DNA from: Pseudomonas alcaliphila JAB1
GTDB lineage: Bacteria > Pseudomonadota > Gammaproteobacteria > Pseudomonadales > Pseudomonadaceae
Direction: 5' to 3'
Assembly: GCF_001941865.1 (NCBI RefSeq)
Contig: NZ_CP016162.1
Location: 1,116,001 to 1,180,000, forward strand
DNA length: 64,000 nucleotides
The position numbers were made by a program, and so were the translations under genes. Of this stretch, positions 15,212 to 22,709 are shown piece by piece. How positions within the stretch are numbered: position 1 is the first letter of the stretch; each line of letters starts with the position of its first letter. A model generated the notes under the pieces. The model made no database searches, was not told the origin of the DNA, and worked only from the letters and a program-made list of their open reading frames with translations.

Positions 15212-16251
15212 TAGTACTTCCAAGCTAGGTGGCCGGGCATATAATTTGGTGTGGTCAGGTTTATAGGCTCGAACTCTATGCGATCTAGTTCTTTCTTTTT
15301 GAACTCATCCATTCCCCAGGATAATAGATAAGCATTCTTAGCGGCTTGAAAGTTATTCTTGATTGCTGGGTCTGGAGAGTGGTGTGCCATCCTGATTTTG
15401 ATGGATGACCTACTTCTTAGTATTTGAAATCTGGCTAAGGAATCTAAGAGGTACCTAAATTCGTGCTCTGTTGAGCCATCTTGATTGTAATAAATGAGAT
15501 AGCCGTCATTTGTGGATGCGTCCTCTCCAGATAAGGAGACTGGACCATGATGAATAATCATGTAGGGCGAGCAAAGCAGTTCGATAGTCGCAGGAAGATT
15601 GCCCGAGTCACCATGGGATCTATGGAGATATAGTTCTGGATAGAAGAAAGAATAATCGTCGGCAGGGAATTCATTCTCAACAATGAGGTTCTTGATGTCC
15701 ATCACAACTGAGTATAGATATCGTATCCGAACAGCATCAAGTAAATGAAGAAGTTGACCCTGTTGAATTCCGAGCTTGTTAAGATGTATGCCTTTTACAA
15801 GGCCCATAAGGTCTTTGTGGTATTCTCCGTCGTGATTGTATATAAAGAGCATTCCACGAACCTCATAGTCTCCCTTTTCTAAGACATATTTCTTTTGCCA
15901 TTCTGAGCTAGATCTTGCGCAGTCTATTGTGCTGGCAAGAGATTCAAGGGCGGTAGATATTCTAGAGGTTTGAATGCTGCTTTTGGCGTAAGACTTGAGG
16001 TCGGTATTGAGAAGTATTGACCTATTCTTGTAGGGGTCAAAGTAGCGAAAGACTACATCTACCGGGTGAGAGTGATTTTTCTCTTCAGGTTTTTTCTTGC
16101 TTTCTTTTTTTGGCTTTGGCTTGTGTCGCTCAACTTTATGACATGGGAAATTTTCATCCATTGTCGGAATGGCTTCCCATTTAAACCATTTAAAAATATC
16201 TTTTGTTATTTTCGTGGCAACATCTGTGACATTTGCAACTTCGCCCGACAT
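15211..16251 (-). CDS. first gene of the AT-rich unknown operon: candidate PD-(D/E)XK nuclease (346 aa)
   Basis: The start at 16251 has GGAG 5 bases upstream. A Lys/Glu-rich linker (about 41-58) leads into a segment resembling the restriction-endonuclease core: Asp65 in HPVDVVFRY and, after a hydrophobic strand, Asp84-Leu-Lys86 in ILLNTDLKSY. The spacing of about 19 residues fits the D...(D/E)xK metal-binding set. A conserved-looking helix (SSIQTSRISTALESLA) follows, as in this fold. The remaining 250 residues (e.g. GMLFIYNHDGEYH, SSIKIRMAHHSPD) are unassigned. No methylase or specificity subunit is next to it, so it is not an ordinary restriction system. The nuclease call is by eye and needs a profile search. 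Confidence 0.65.
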   Translation of the reverse strand: MSGEVANVTDVATKITKDIFKWFKWEAIPTMDENFPCHKVERHKPKPKKESKKKPEEKNHSHPVDVVFRYFDPYKNRSILLNTDLKSYAKSSIQTSRISTALESLASTIDCARSSSEWQKKYVLEKGDYEVRGMLFIYNHDGEYHKDLMGLVKGIHLNKLGIQQGQLLHLLDAVRIRYLYSVVMDIKNLIVENEFPADDYSFFYPELYLHRSHGDSGNLPATIELLCSPYMIIHHGPVSLSGEDASTNDGYLIYYNQDGSTEHEFRYLLDSLARFQILRSRSSIKIRMAHHSPDPAIKNNFQAAKNAYLLSWGMDEFKKKELDRIEFEPINLTTPNYMPGHLAWKY

Positions 16252-16505
16252 AAAAGCTCCAGACTATAGAGAATGCTCTGGTGAACCAAGAGAGGTTTGA
16301 GAGGGGGCCGGTAGCGCTACTACTGCATTGACTTGAAAAGTCAGTGCGCGCCGCGTACGAGGGGACGGCTCTAGATAGAGGTGTATGAGAAAGAATGAAT
16401 ATGTAGAGTGGATAGGCATGATTCGTTCCCTCGCCTTTGCTCCCTGATAGGCAAAATGCCATTAGCGAAAACTATCTCGCGAGAGCAGGAAGGTAAAGAG
16501 GCAGG
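16252..16505. other. leader and promoter region of the three-gene operon, no gene
   Basis: This stretch holds no convincing reading frame on either strand. A TATAGT (minus strand, about 16262-16267) could be a -10 very close to the gene start, with only a weak -35. Base composition rises towards that of the host after about 16500. Confidence 0.3.
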
Positions 16506-16549
16506 GTGACTACATTAGTCGAATTTTCTGGAAAGGACTGGTCTAGCCA
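16506..16549. other. candidate right end of the prophage (arm site plus imperfect attachment core)
   Basis: GTGACTACA (16506-16514) repeats the arm-like motif found at 4035-4054. At 16538-16549 GGTCTAGCCAGC resembles GGTGTAGCCACC of the tRNA-Met 3' end (10 of 12 bases; 14 of 20 over a longer alignment). The match is not perfect, as a fresh attachment-site duplication should be, so it may be decayed or chance. Confidence 0.3.
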
Positions 16550-16674
16550 GCTTGAGGGAGTGCTGAAAGGCCCGTGCTATGGGGCTATCAGGCTTAGCGG
16601 GGCGGTTCGTAGCGGATTCATAATCCCCAGCCCGCACCACCCCCAACCCAACAATTCCTCACCCCAAAAACAAC

Positions 16675-16698
16675 AAAACCCCGCCGAAGCGGGGTTTT
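16675..16698 (-). terminator. intrinsic terminator downstream of ychF
   Basis: A 10-bp perfect stem AAAACCCCGC / GCGGGGTTTT with a 4-base loop. On the minus strand it is followed by TTTTGTTGTTTTT. It lies 23 bases after the ychF stop and could act in both directions. Confidence 0.85.
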
Positions 16699-16720
16699 GT
16701 TCATGCACTGCTCCCAACGA

Positions 16721-17821
16721 TCAAACGTTAAAGCGGAAGTGCATCACGTCGCCGTCCTTGACGATGTAGTCCTTGCCTTCCAGGCGCCATTTGCCGGCTT
16801 CCTTGGCGCCGGCTTCGCCCTTGTACTGGATGAAGTCGTTGTAGGCGATGACTTCGGCGCGGATGAAGCCTTTCTCGAAGTCGGTGTGGATCGCTGCAGC
16901 CGACTGCGGGGCGGTGGCGCCGACCTTGACAGTCCAGGCGCGGACTTCCTTCACGCCAGCGGTGAAGTAGGTCTGCAGGTTGAGCAGCGAGTAACCGGCG
17001 CGGATCACGCGGTTCAGGCCCGGCTCTTCCATGCCCATGGTTTCGAGGAACATCTGCATTTCTTCGAGATCGTCCAGTTCGGCGATCTCGGCTTCGATCT
17101 TGTTGCACACCGGTACGACGATGGCGCCTTCCGCTTCGGCGATGGCGTTGACCACGTCGAGGTGCGGGTTGTTCTCGAAGCCGTCTTCGGCGACGTTGGC
17201 GATGTACATCACCGGCTTGGTGGTGAGCAGGTGGAAGGTCTTGGCCAGGCGCTTCTCGTCGTCACCCAGGTCTTTGAGCAGGCTGCGCGCCGGCTTACCT
17301 TCGGTGAGGTGGGGGATGAGTTTTTCCAGCAGGGCTTTCTGCGCCACGGATTCCTTGTCGCCACCTTTAGCGGTGCGAGCCACGCGCTGCAGTTGTTTCT
17401 CGCTGCTGTCGAGGTCGGCCATGATCAGTTCGAGGTCGATGATCTCGATGTCGCGCTTGGGGTCAACGCTGTTGGCAACGTGGATGACGTTGTCGTCTTC
17501 GAAGCAGCGCACCACGTGGGCGATGGCGTCGGTCTCGCGGATGTTGGCGAGGAACTTGTTGCCCAGGCCTTCACCTTTCGACGCGCCCGCGACCAGGCCG
17601 GCGATGTCGACGAATTCCATGGTGGTAGGGATGACCTTCTCGGGCTTGACGATCTCGGCCAGGGCATCCAGGCGCGGGTCGGGCATGGGCACGATGCCGC
17701 TGTTCGGCTCGATGGTACAGAACGGGAAGTTCTCCGCCGCGATGCCGGATTTGGTGAGGGCGTTGAACAGGGTGGACTTGCCGACGTTGGGCAGGCCGAC
17801 GATGCCGCAGTTGAATCCCAT
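16721..17821 (-). CDS. ychF: redox-regulated ATPase/GTPase YchF (Obg family)
   Basis: A 366-residue protein of typical YchF length. The G1 loop [14 protein letters not shown] lies at residues 8-21, a [14 protein letters not shown] switch II region follows, and the atypical G4 motif NVAE (about 200) is what makes YchF prefer ATP. A coiled-coil middle part and a C-terminal TGS domain ([16 protein letters not shown] onwards) complete it. YchF binds ribosomes and modulates translation and oxidative stress responses. It is 25 bases downstream of pth, a widespread pairing, and is followed by a terminator. Confidence 0.97.
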   Translation of the reverse strand: MGFNCGIVGLPNVGKSTLFNALTKSGIAAENFPFCTIEPNSGIVPMPDPRLDALAEIVKPEKVIPTTMEFVDIAGLVAGASKGEGLGNKFLANIRETDAIAHVVRCFEDDNVIHVANSVDPKRDIEIIDLELIMADLDSSEKQLQRVARTAKGGDKESVAQKALLEKLIPHLTEGKPARSLLKDLGDDEKRLAKTFHLLTTKPVMYIANVAEDGFENNPHLDVVNAIAEAEGAIVVPVCNKIEAEIAELDDLEEMQMFLETMGMEEPGLNRVIRAGYSLLNLQTYFTAGVKEVRAWTVKVGATAPQSAAAIHTDFEKGFIRAEVIAYNDFIQYKGEAGAKEAGKWRLEGKDYIVKDGDVMHFRFNV

Positions 17822-17846
17822 GATGTGTCCCTCGGGGTAAAGGTGG

Positions 17847-18437
17847 TTACTTGGTGGCCTTCTGGCTATGCAGTTTGCGCATGGCCACGGTCCAGTCGCC
17901 GGCGAGTATTTCCGGCAGGACGTCCAAGGCGAAGTCGATGCTCTTGTCGAGCAGTTCCTGTTCGCTGCGTGGGGCGCGTCCGAGCACGTAGCCGGAGACC
18001 AGGCTGGCGTGCCCCGGGTGGCCGATGCCGAGCCGCAGGCGATGGAAGTTATTCTGGTTGCCGAGCTGGGCGATGATGTCGCGCAGGCCGTTGTGCCCGC
18101 CGTGGCCGCCGCCCTGTTTGAGCTTGGCGACGCCGGGTGGCATGTCGAGTTCGTCGTGGGCCACCAGGATCTCTTCGGGTTTGATCTTGAAGAAATTGGC
18201 CAAGGCCGCCACGGACTGGCCGCTGCGGTTCATGTAGGTGGTGGGGATGAGCAGGCGAACTTCGCGCCCCTGGTGAACGAACTTGCCCACCAGGCCGAAA
18301 TACTTGCGATCGACAGAGAGGTTGACGCGCTGGCTCTCGGCCACGCGCTCAACGAAAAGGGCCCCTGCATTGTGCCGGGTCTGGTCGTATTCGGGGCCGG
18401 GGTTACCCAGGCCAACGATCAGTTGTACGGCAGTCAT
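17847..18437 (-). CDS. pth: peptidyl-tRNA hydrolase
   Basis: A 196-residue protein of normal length. [17 protein letters not shown] near the N-terminus holds the conserved Asn and the catalytic His of Pth, and [11 protein letters not shown] and [11 protein letters not shown] are further family signatures. It frees tRNA from prematurely released peptidyl-tRNA. It lies between rplY (63 bases upstream) and ychF, the common rplY-pth-ychF order. Confidence 0.97.
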   Translation of the reverse strand: MTAVQLIVGLGNPGPEYDQTRHNAGALFVERVAESQRVNLSVDRKYFGLVGKFVHQGREVRLLIPTTYMNRSGQSVAALANFFKIKPEEILVAHDELDMPPGVAKLKQGGGHGGHNGLRDIIAQLGNQNNFHRLRLGIGHPGHASLVSGYVLGRAPRSEQELLDKSIDFALDVLPEILAGDWTVAMRKLHSQKATK

Positions 18438-18500
18438 ACAGGAGCCCTTTTGAGGAAATCGCCCGGCGTGATCGCCTGCCGGGCGGGTTCCGCGCTGCGA

Positions 18501-19106
18501 TTACTCGGCAGCGCCTTCTTCGTCTTTAACGCGGCTGGCGTGGATGTTGGAGACAGCCAGGTCGTTACCGTGAGCCAGAGCAACCAGCTCAACGCCTTTC
18601 GGCAGCTTCAGGTCGGACATGTGGACGGTCTGGCCAACTTCTACGGCAGCCATGTCGACTTCGATGAATTCCGGCAGGTCTTTCGGCAGGCAGGAAACTT
18701 CGACTTCGCTGATGGTGTGGGAGATCTCGCCACCTTGCTGCTTCACGCCAACGGAAGTAGCTTCGTTGATGAAGTGCAGGGGTACGTGAGCGCTCAGCTT
18801 CTGGCCGGCAACGACGCGCTGGAAGTCAGCGTGCAGGACGAAGCCTTTGGCCGGGTGGCGCTGCAGGGCTTTGATCACGACGCTTTCTTTGGTACCGGCA
18901 ACGTCCAGGCTCAGAACGTGGCTGAAAGCCGCTTCGTTTTCCAGCAGCTTGGCCAGGTCTTTGGCCAGCAGGCTGATCGATTGCGGGGCTTTGTCGCCAC
19001 CGTAGATCACGGCAGGAACCATGGACACGTTACGACGCAGGCGGCGGCTCGCACCTTTCCCCAGGTCGGAACGCACTTCGGCATTCAGGGCAAATTCAAC
19101 AGTCAT
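18501..19106 (-). CDS. rplY: 50S ribosomal protein L25 / general stress protein Ctc
   Basis: A 201-residue long-form L25. The N-terminal 5S rRNA-binding domain ([21 protein letters not shown]) is followed by the TL5/Ctc C-terminal domain ([23 protein letters not shown]). The start at 19106 has GGAG 7 bases upstream; the frame continues upstream through the terminator region, which is not coding. An Ala/Glu-rich tail (DEEGAAE) ends the protein. It follows prs and precedes pth. Confidence 0.96.
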   Translation of the reverse strand: MTVEFALNAEVRSDLGKGASRRLRRNVSMVPAVIYGGDKAPQSISLLAKDLAKLLENEAAFSHVLSLDVAGTKESVVIKALQRHPAKGFVLHADFQRVVAGQKLSAHVPLHFINEATSVGVKQQGGEISHTISEVEVSCLPKDLPEFIEVDMAAVEVGQTVHMSDLKLPKGVELVALAHGNDLAVSNIHASRVKDEEGAAE

Positions 19107-19167
19107 TTCACTTCTCCAAAATAACCAAACCGCCTTGTGGCTTGCGACCAGCCTCGGGCGGTAGGGC

Positions 19168-19191
19168 AAAAAGCCCCGCACGAGGCGGGGC
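19168..19191 (-). terminator. intrinsic terminator between prs and rplY
   Basis: On the minus strand, GCCCCGC-CTCGT-GCGGGGC is followed by TTTTTG. It lies 23 bases after the prs stop, so rplY must have its own promoter or depend on read-through. Confidence 0.85.
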
Positions 19192-19213
19192 AGTGTGATC
19201 TGGCCAGTTCCGC

Positions 19214-20155
19214 TTAGCGGAACATGGCGCTGATCGATTCTTCGTTGCTGATGCGGCGTACCGCTTCGGCAACGACCGGGGCGATGTCGAGCTGGCGGAT
19301 TCGCGAGCAGGACTGCGCCGCAGCGGACAGCGGGATGGTGTTGGTGACCACCAGCTCGTCCAGGACGGAATTCTCGATGTTCTCGATGGCGCGGCCGGAC
19401 AGCACCGGGTGGGTGCAGTAGGCGTAGACCTTGGCAGCACCGCGCTCTTTCAGCGCTTTGGCGGCGTGGCAGAGGGTACCGGCGGTGTCGACCATGTCGT
19501 CGACCAGGATGCAGGTACGGCCTTCGACGTCACCGATGATGTGCATCACTTCGGACTGGTTGGCCTTCTCGCGACGCTTGTCGATGATCGCCAGGTCGAC
19601 GCCCAGGCTCTTGGCCACGGCGCGGGCACGAACGACGCCGCCGATATCGGGGGAGACGATCATCAGGTTGTCGAAGCGTTGGTCTTCGATGTCATCGACC
19701 AGGACCGGGGAGCCGTAGATGTTGTCCACCGGAATGTCGAAGAAGCCCTGGATCTGGTCAGCGTGCAGGTCGACGGTCAGCACGCGGTCGATACCGACCA
19801 CGGTGAGCATGTCGGCAACCACTTTGGCGCTGATTGCCACGCGCGCGGAACGCGGACGGCGATCCTGGCGGGCATAACCGAAGTAGGGGATGACTGCAGT
19901 GATGCGAGTCGCCGAGGAACGGCGGAAGGCGTCGGCCATCACTACCAGTTCCATCAGGTTGTCGTTGGTGGGTGCACAGGTCGGCTGAATCAGGAAGACG
20001 TCCTTGCCGCGAACGTTCTCGTTGATTTCGATCATGACTTCGCCGTCGGAGAACTTACCGACCGAAGCATCGCCGAGGGGAATGTGCAGCTGACGAACGA
20101 TCCGTCGCGCCAGATCGGGGTTTGCGTTCCCCGTGAAGACCATCATCTTGGACAC
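19214..20155 (-). CDS. prs: ribose-phosphate pyrophosphokinase (PRPP synthetase)
   Basis: A 313-residue class I PRPP synthetase, the usual Pseudomonas length, if translation starts at the GTG at 20155 (sequence [19 protein letters not shown], with V read as Met). No ATG gives a sensible N-terminus: the longer frame would run into the tRNA-Gln leader. Signatures include the flexible loop [12 protein letters not shown] and the PRPP-binding [13 protein letters not shown]. It makes PRPP for purine, pyrimidine, His and Trp synthesis. Two tRNA-Gln genes lie just upstream, as is usual for ispE-tRNA-prs in Pseudomonas. Confidence 0.97.
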   Translation of the reverse strand: MSKMMVFTGNANPDLARRIVRQLHIPLGDASVGKFSDGEVMIEINENVRGKDVFLIQPTCAPTNDNLMELVVMADAFRRSSATRITAVIPYFGYARQDRRPRSARVAISAKVVADMLTVVGIDRVLTVDLHADQIQGFFDIPVDNIYGSPVLVDDIEDQRFDNLMIVSPDIGGVVRARAVAKSLGVDLAIIDKRREKANQSEVMHIIGDVEGRTCILVDDMVDTAGTLCHAAKALKERGAAKVYAYCTHPVLSGRAIENIENSVLDELVVTNTIPLSAAAQSCSRIRQLDIAPVVAEAVRRISNEESISAMFR

Positions 20156-20201
20156 GCGCAGTACCTGCCGGCTGGGGGTATACCTGGATGGGTATGGAAA
20201 A

Positions 20202-20276
20202 TGGCAGGGGCGGCTGGATTCGAACCAACGCATGCCAGGATCAAAACCTGGTGCCTTACCGCTTGGCGACGCCCCT
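20202..20276 (-). tRNA. tRNA-Gln (TTG anticodon), copy 2
   Basis: A 75-base cloverleaf with encoded CCA: acceptor AGGGGCG pairs with CGCCCCT, anticodon loop TTTTGAT, and T-arm GGTTCGAATCC. It is identical to the copy at 20333-20407. Confidence 0.95.
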
Positions 20277-20332
20277 ATATTCTGTGTTGAATGCTTGTTG
20301 ACTCGGTTCTCGATGCCTCCCGAGGGAGGTTA

Positions 20333-20407
20333 TGGCAGGGGCGGCTGGATTCGAACCAACGCATGCCAGGATCAAAACCTGGTGCCTTACCGCTTGGCGA
20401 CGCCCCT
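20333..20407 (-). tRNA. tRNA-Gln (TTG anticodon), copy 1
   Basis: Same 75-base sequence as the neighbouring copy, 56 bases upstream of it in the direction of transcription. It lies just after ispE, so the two tRNAs may be processed from one ispE-tRNA-prs transcript. Confidence 0.95.
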
Positions 20408-20433
20408 GTATCGTATAACCGAATGCTGAGCAT

Positions 20434-21303
20434 TCACTTCTTGGCCAATGCTTGGAGCCTGCGGTGCAGCATCGAAATGTTGCGACCTTGAGCGACAAAG
20501 CTCGGCAGAGTGCCTGGAAGTTGGCGGGCGACTTTATCAGCATCGTCCCGATTTGGGAAGCTCCCAAATATGCAAGCTCCAGTGCCGGTCAATCTAGCTG
20601 AAACAAATTTGTTCAACAAGATCAAAGCGTTACGAACTTCAGGGTAACGCTTCTCTACAACCGGCTGGCAGTCGTTTCGACCACCCCCCGCAAGAAGGCT
20701 GCGAACTTTAATGGGCGGCGTATCGCGTGTCAACTCGGGCGAGCCGAAAACTTCTGCTGTGCTGACAAAGACTTGCGGTACTACGACGAGGAACCAGGGC
20801 TCGTCGAGTTCGACTGGGGTCAAGCGTTCGCCAACGCCTTCGGCGAAGGCCGCGCGGCCGCGCACGAATACCGGTACATCGGCGCCCAGGGCCAGGCCCA
20901 GTTCGGCCAGGCGCTCTTCGCCCAGTTGGGTTTGCCACAGGTGATCGAGGCCGAGCAGGGTGGTGGCGGCATCCGAGCTGCCACCGCCGATGCCGCCGCC
21001 CATGGGCAGGCGTTTGTCCAGCCAGATATCGGCGCCGAGCTGGGTGCCGCTGGCTTCCTGCAGCCTTTTGGCTGCGCGCACGATCAGGTTGCTGTCATGT
21101 GGCACGCCGTCGATGGGCGTGTGCAGACGGATTTCGCCATCCTGACGCAGGCTGAAGCCGAGCTCGTCGCCGTGGTCGAGAAACTGAAACAGCGTCTGCA
21201 GCTCGTGATAGCCATCGGCGCGGCGGCCGAGGATGTGCAGCATCAGGTTGAGCTTGGCGGGGGCGGGCAGGATCAGTTCGGCGTGGCTGGGGATGGCGGT
21301 CAT
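20434..21303 (-). CDS. ispE: 4-diphosphocytidyl-2-C-methyl-D-erythritol kinase
   Basis: A GHMP-family kinase of the MEP isoprenoid pathway. [19 protein letters not shown] carries the substrate-binding Lys near the N-terminus, [15 protein letters not shown] is the ATP-binding glycine loop and the C-terminal [13 protein letters not shown] is the third GHMP motif. The ATG at 21303 gives 289 residues, near the usual length; an ATG ten codons upstream (21333) is possible and neither has a strong ribosome-binding site. It is followed by the two tRNA-Gln genes and preceded by the lolB region. Copies of its 5' end are found in the upstream gap. Confidence 0.95.
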   Translation of the reverse strand: MTAIPSHAELILPAPAKLNLMLHILGRRADGYHELQTLFQFLDHGDELGFSLRQDGEIRLHTPIDGVPHDSNLIVRAAKRLQEASGTQLGADIWLDKRLPMGGGIGGGSSDAATTLLGLDHLWQTQLGEERLAELGLALGADVPVFVRGRAAFAEGVGERLTPVELDEPWFLVVVPQVFVSTAEVFGSPELTRDTPPIKVRSLLAGGGRNDCQPVVEKRYPEVRNALILLNKFVSARLTGTGACIFGSFPNRDDADKVARQLPGTLPSFVAQGRNISMLHRRLQALAKK

Positions 21304-22094
21304 GGTCGGGGCAGGGGCATCGTCGTGAGGCATGTGGCGATTGTATTCGGGAAATGCATCGGCAGGTGCGTCAGAGGAGCATCGCGGCTGAAACGGATGC
21401 CGCCCAGCCGCTCCTACAAAAACGCTGCCTCCCCCTGTAGGAGCGGCTTTAGCCGCGAAATGCTCCGTTCGTAGCCCGGATGCAATCCGGGGCGTGGTGG
21501 CGATGCTTCCCGGATTTCATCCGGGCTACGGCTGTGTGCGCGAAACCTGTAGGAGCGAGCTCTGCTCGCGAAACGGTTGGCGCTTATCAGGTTGAGCTTG
21601 GCCGGGGCGGGCAGGATCAGTTCGGCGTGGTTGGGGATGCCGCTTTTCCATCCACCAGCTGTGTGCTGTGGAAGGCGCTGGACAAGCTGTCGCGGCTGAA
21701 GCCCCTCCCACAGAGAATGTGGTCGCTGGCAGGTGCGTCTAGAGGAGCATCGCGGCTGAAACGGAGTGCCGCCCAGCCGCTCCTACAAAAACGCTGCCTC
21801 CCCTGTAGGAGCGGCTTTAGCCGCGAAATGCTCAGTTCGTAGCCCGGATGCAATCCGGGGCGTGGTGACGATGCTTCCCGGATTTCATCCGGGCTACGGC
21901 TGCGTGCGCGAAACCTGTAGGAGCGAGCTCTGCTCGCGAAGCGGTTGGCGCTTATCGGGTTGAGCTTGGCCGGGGCGGGCAGGATCAGTTCGGTGTGGCT
22001 GGGGATGCCGCTTTTCCATCCACCAGCTGTGTGCTGAGGAAGGCGCTGGACAAGCTGTCGCGACTGAAGCCCCTCCCACAGAGAATGTGGCCGC
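21246..22094. repeat. tandem duplications carrying the ispE 5' end and REP palindromes
   Basis: The lolB-ispE gap has no intact gene but contains repeated material. A GGTTGAGCTTGGC segment from the ispE start region (21246) recurs at 21590 and 21958, each time followed by about 45 bases of nearly unchanged ispE 5' sequence. Between copies lie two nearly identical blocks (from about 21364 and 21731) of REP palindromes: a GTAGGAGCGGCTTTAGCCGCG type, a GTAGCCCGGATGCAATCCGG pair (21471-21529 and 21839-21897) and a TGTAGGAGCGAGCTCTGCTC type. The spacings are 344 and 368 bases. Only the rightmost-read copy remains joined to a full ispE. Confidence 0.8.
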
Positions 22095-22709
22095 TTACTG
22101 CCCCAACTGACGCGGTTGCCAGTCCTTGATCACCAGGGTCACTTCCAGGTCCTGGCCGTAGAGCTTCAGGCGCTCCGGCAGGGCGTAGCCGTTCTGCTCG
22201 GTGTAGCGCTGGTATTCGACCTTCCAGCCGTCCTGTTCCAGCTGCGCCAGGCGGCTTTGGCCATCGAGGGTGATGCGGCTGCGGCTGTCCGGGGCGGGCA
22301 GGCCGCGAATCCACCAGAGCAGGTTGGACACCGGCAGGTCCAGGCGCAGTTGCTCTTGCAGCAGTGCTTCTGGCGATTCGGCGCGGAAACGGCCGCGGTT
22401 GGATACTTCCAGCAGGATGTCACCCGGGCGACCGGTCAGGCGGGCGGCGCCGCCACCTAGCGGGCCGGACAGGCGAATGTCGTAGTAATCCTGGCGCTGC
22501 AGCCAGAACAGGGTGGCGCTGCCGGAATCCTGCGGGGCGCGGATGCCGATCTTGCCGTTGATCTGCCAGCCGTCGAGCTGAGTGATCTGCTCTTTGTGGG
22601 CTTTCCACTGGGCCGGGTCGCCCTGGCCTTCCAGCGCTTCGTGCGAGGTGAGGCCGGCGCAGCCGGCGAGCAGGGCGATAAGGCTGAATACGAGTAGGTG
22701 ACGAAGCAT
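22095..22709 (-). CDS. lolB: outer-membrane lipoprotein receptor LolB
   Basis: A 204-residue lipoprotein: [19 protein letters not shown] has the lipobox LAGC. The mature part contains the LolB pattern [12 protein letters not shown], then [20 protein letters not shown], and [14 protein letters not shown], the Trp-rich loop region. It receives lipoproteins from LolA and inserts them into the outer membrane. The start ATG overlaps the stop of the TPR gene (TGATG), so it is translationally coupled. lolB upstream of ispE is the classic order. Confidence 0.96.
   Translation of the reverse strand: MLRHLLVFSLIALLAGCAGLTSHEALEGQGDPAQWKAHKEQITQLDGWQINGKIGIRAPQDSGSATLFWLQRQDYYDIRLSGPLGGGAARLTGRPGDILLEVSNRGRFRAESPEALLQEQLRLDLPVSNLLWWIRGLPAPDSRSRITLDGQSRLAQLEQDGWKVEYQRYTEQNGYALPERLKLYGQDLEVTLVIKDWQPRQLGQ

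Larger units (their letters stand above)
3986..16549 (-). mobile_element. integrated filamentous phage (Pf1-like inovirus) with cargo at both ends
   Basis: The core at 5342-13366 has the canonical inovirus order from right to left: repressor (divergent), XisF-like, small genes, ssDNA-binding protein, small Zn-ribbon, membrane protein, major coat, terminator, tiny hydrophobic protein, pIII-like, pVI-like, Zot/pI, Rep, integrase. This is the order of P. aeruginosa Pf1/Pf4. The left limit is set by the tRNA-Met 3' end. The right limit is uncertain: it lies after the repressor at about 13.4 kb or, more likely, near 16.5 kb, where an arm-like GTGACTACA and an imperfect tRNA-end match occur and composition returns to host-like. 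No secretin (pIV) gene is seen, so export would need a host secretin, as known for Pf and CTX phages. Confidence 0.85.

Noticed and set aside
13477..16251. The three-gene AT-rich operon as a toxin-antitoxin or ordinary restriction-modification system
   Set aside because: The genes are larger than typical toxin-antitoxin pairs and three in number. No methyltransferase or specificity motif is seen.
16561..16650. A tRNA-like text containing TTCATAA (same as the tRNA-Met anticodon loop)
   Set aside because: Only a 3-bp stem surrounds the loop, and no acceptor or T-arm can be formed. It is too weak to call a tRNA fragment or attachment site.
16697..19124. Two long plus-strand frames over ychF, pth and rplY
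   Set aside because: These are mirrors of three well-recognised genes on the minus strand.
21590..22010. The ispE-like fragments as pseudogenes of a second ispE
   Set aside because: Only about 55 bases of the start region are repeated, within tandem REP blocks. This is a local duplication, not a decayed second gene.
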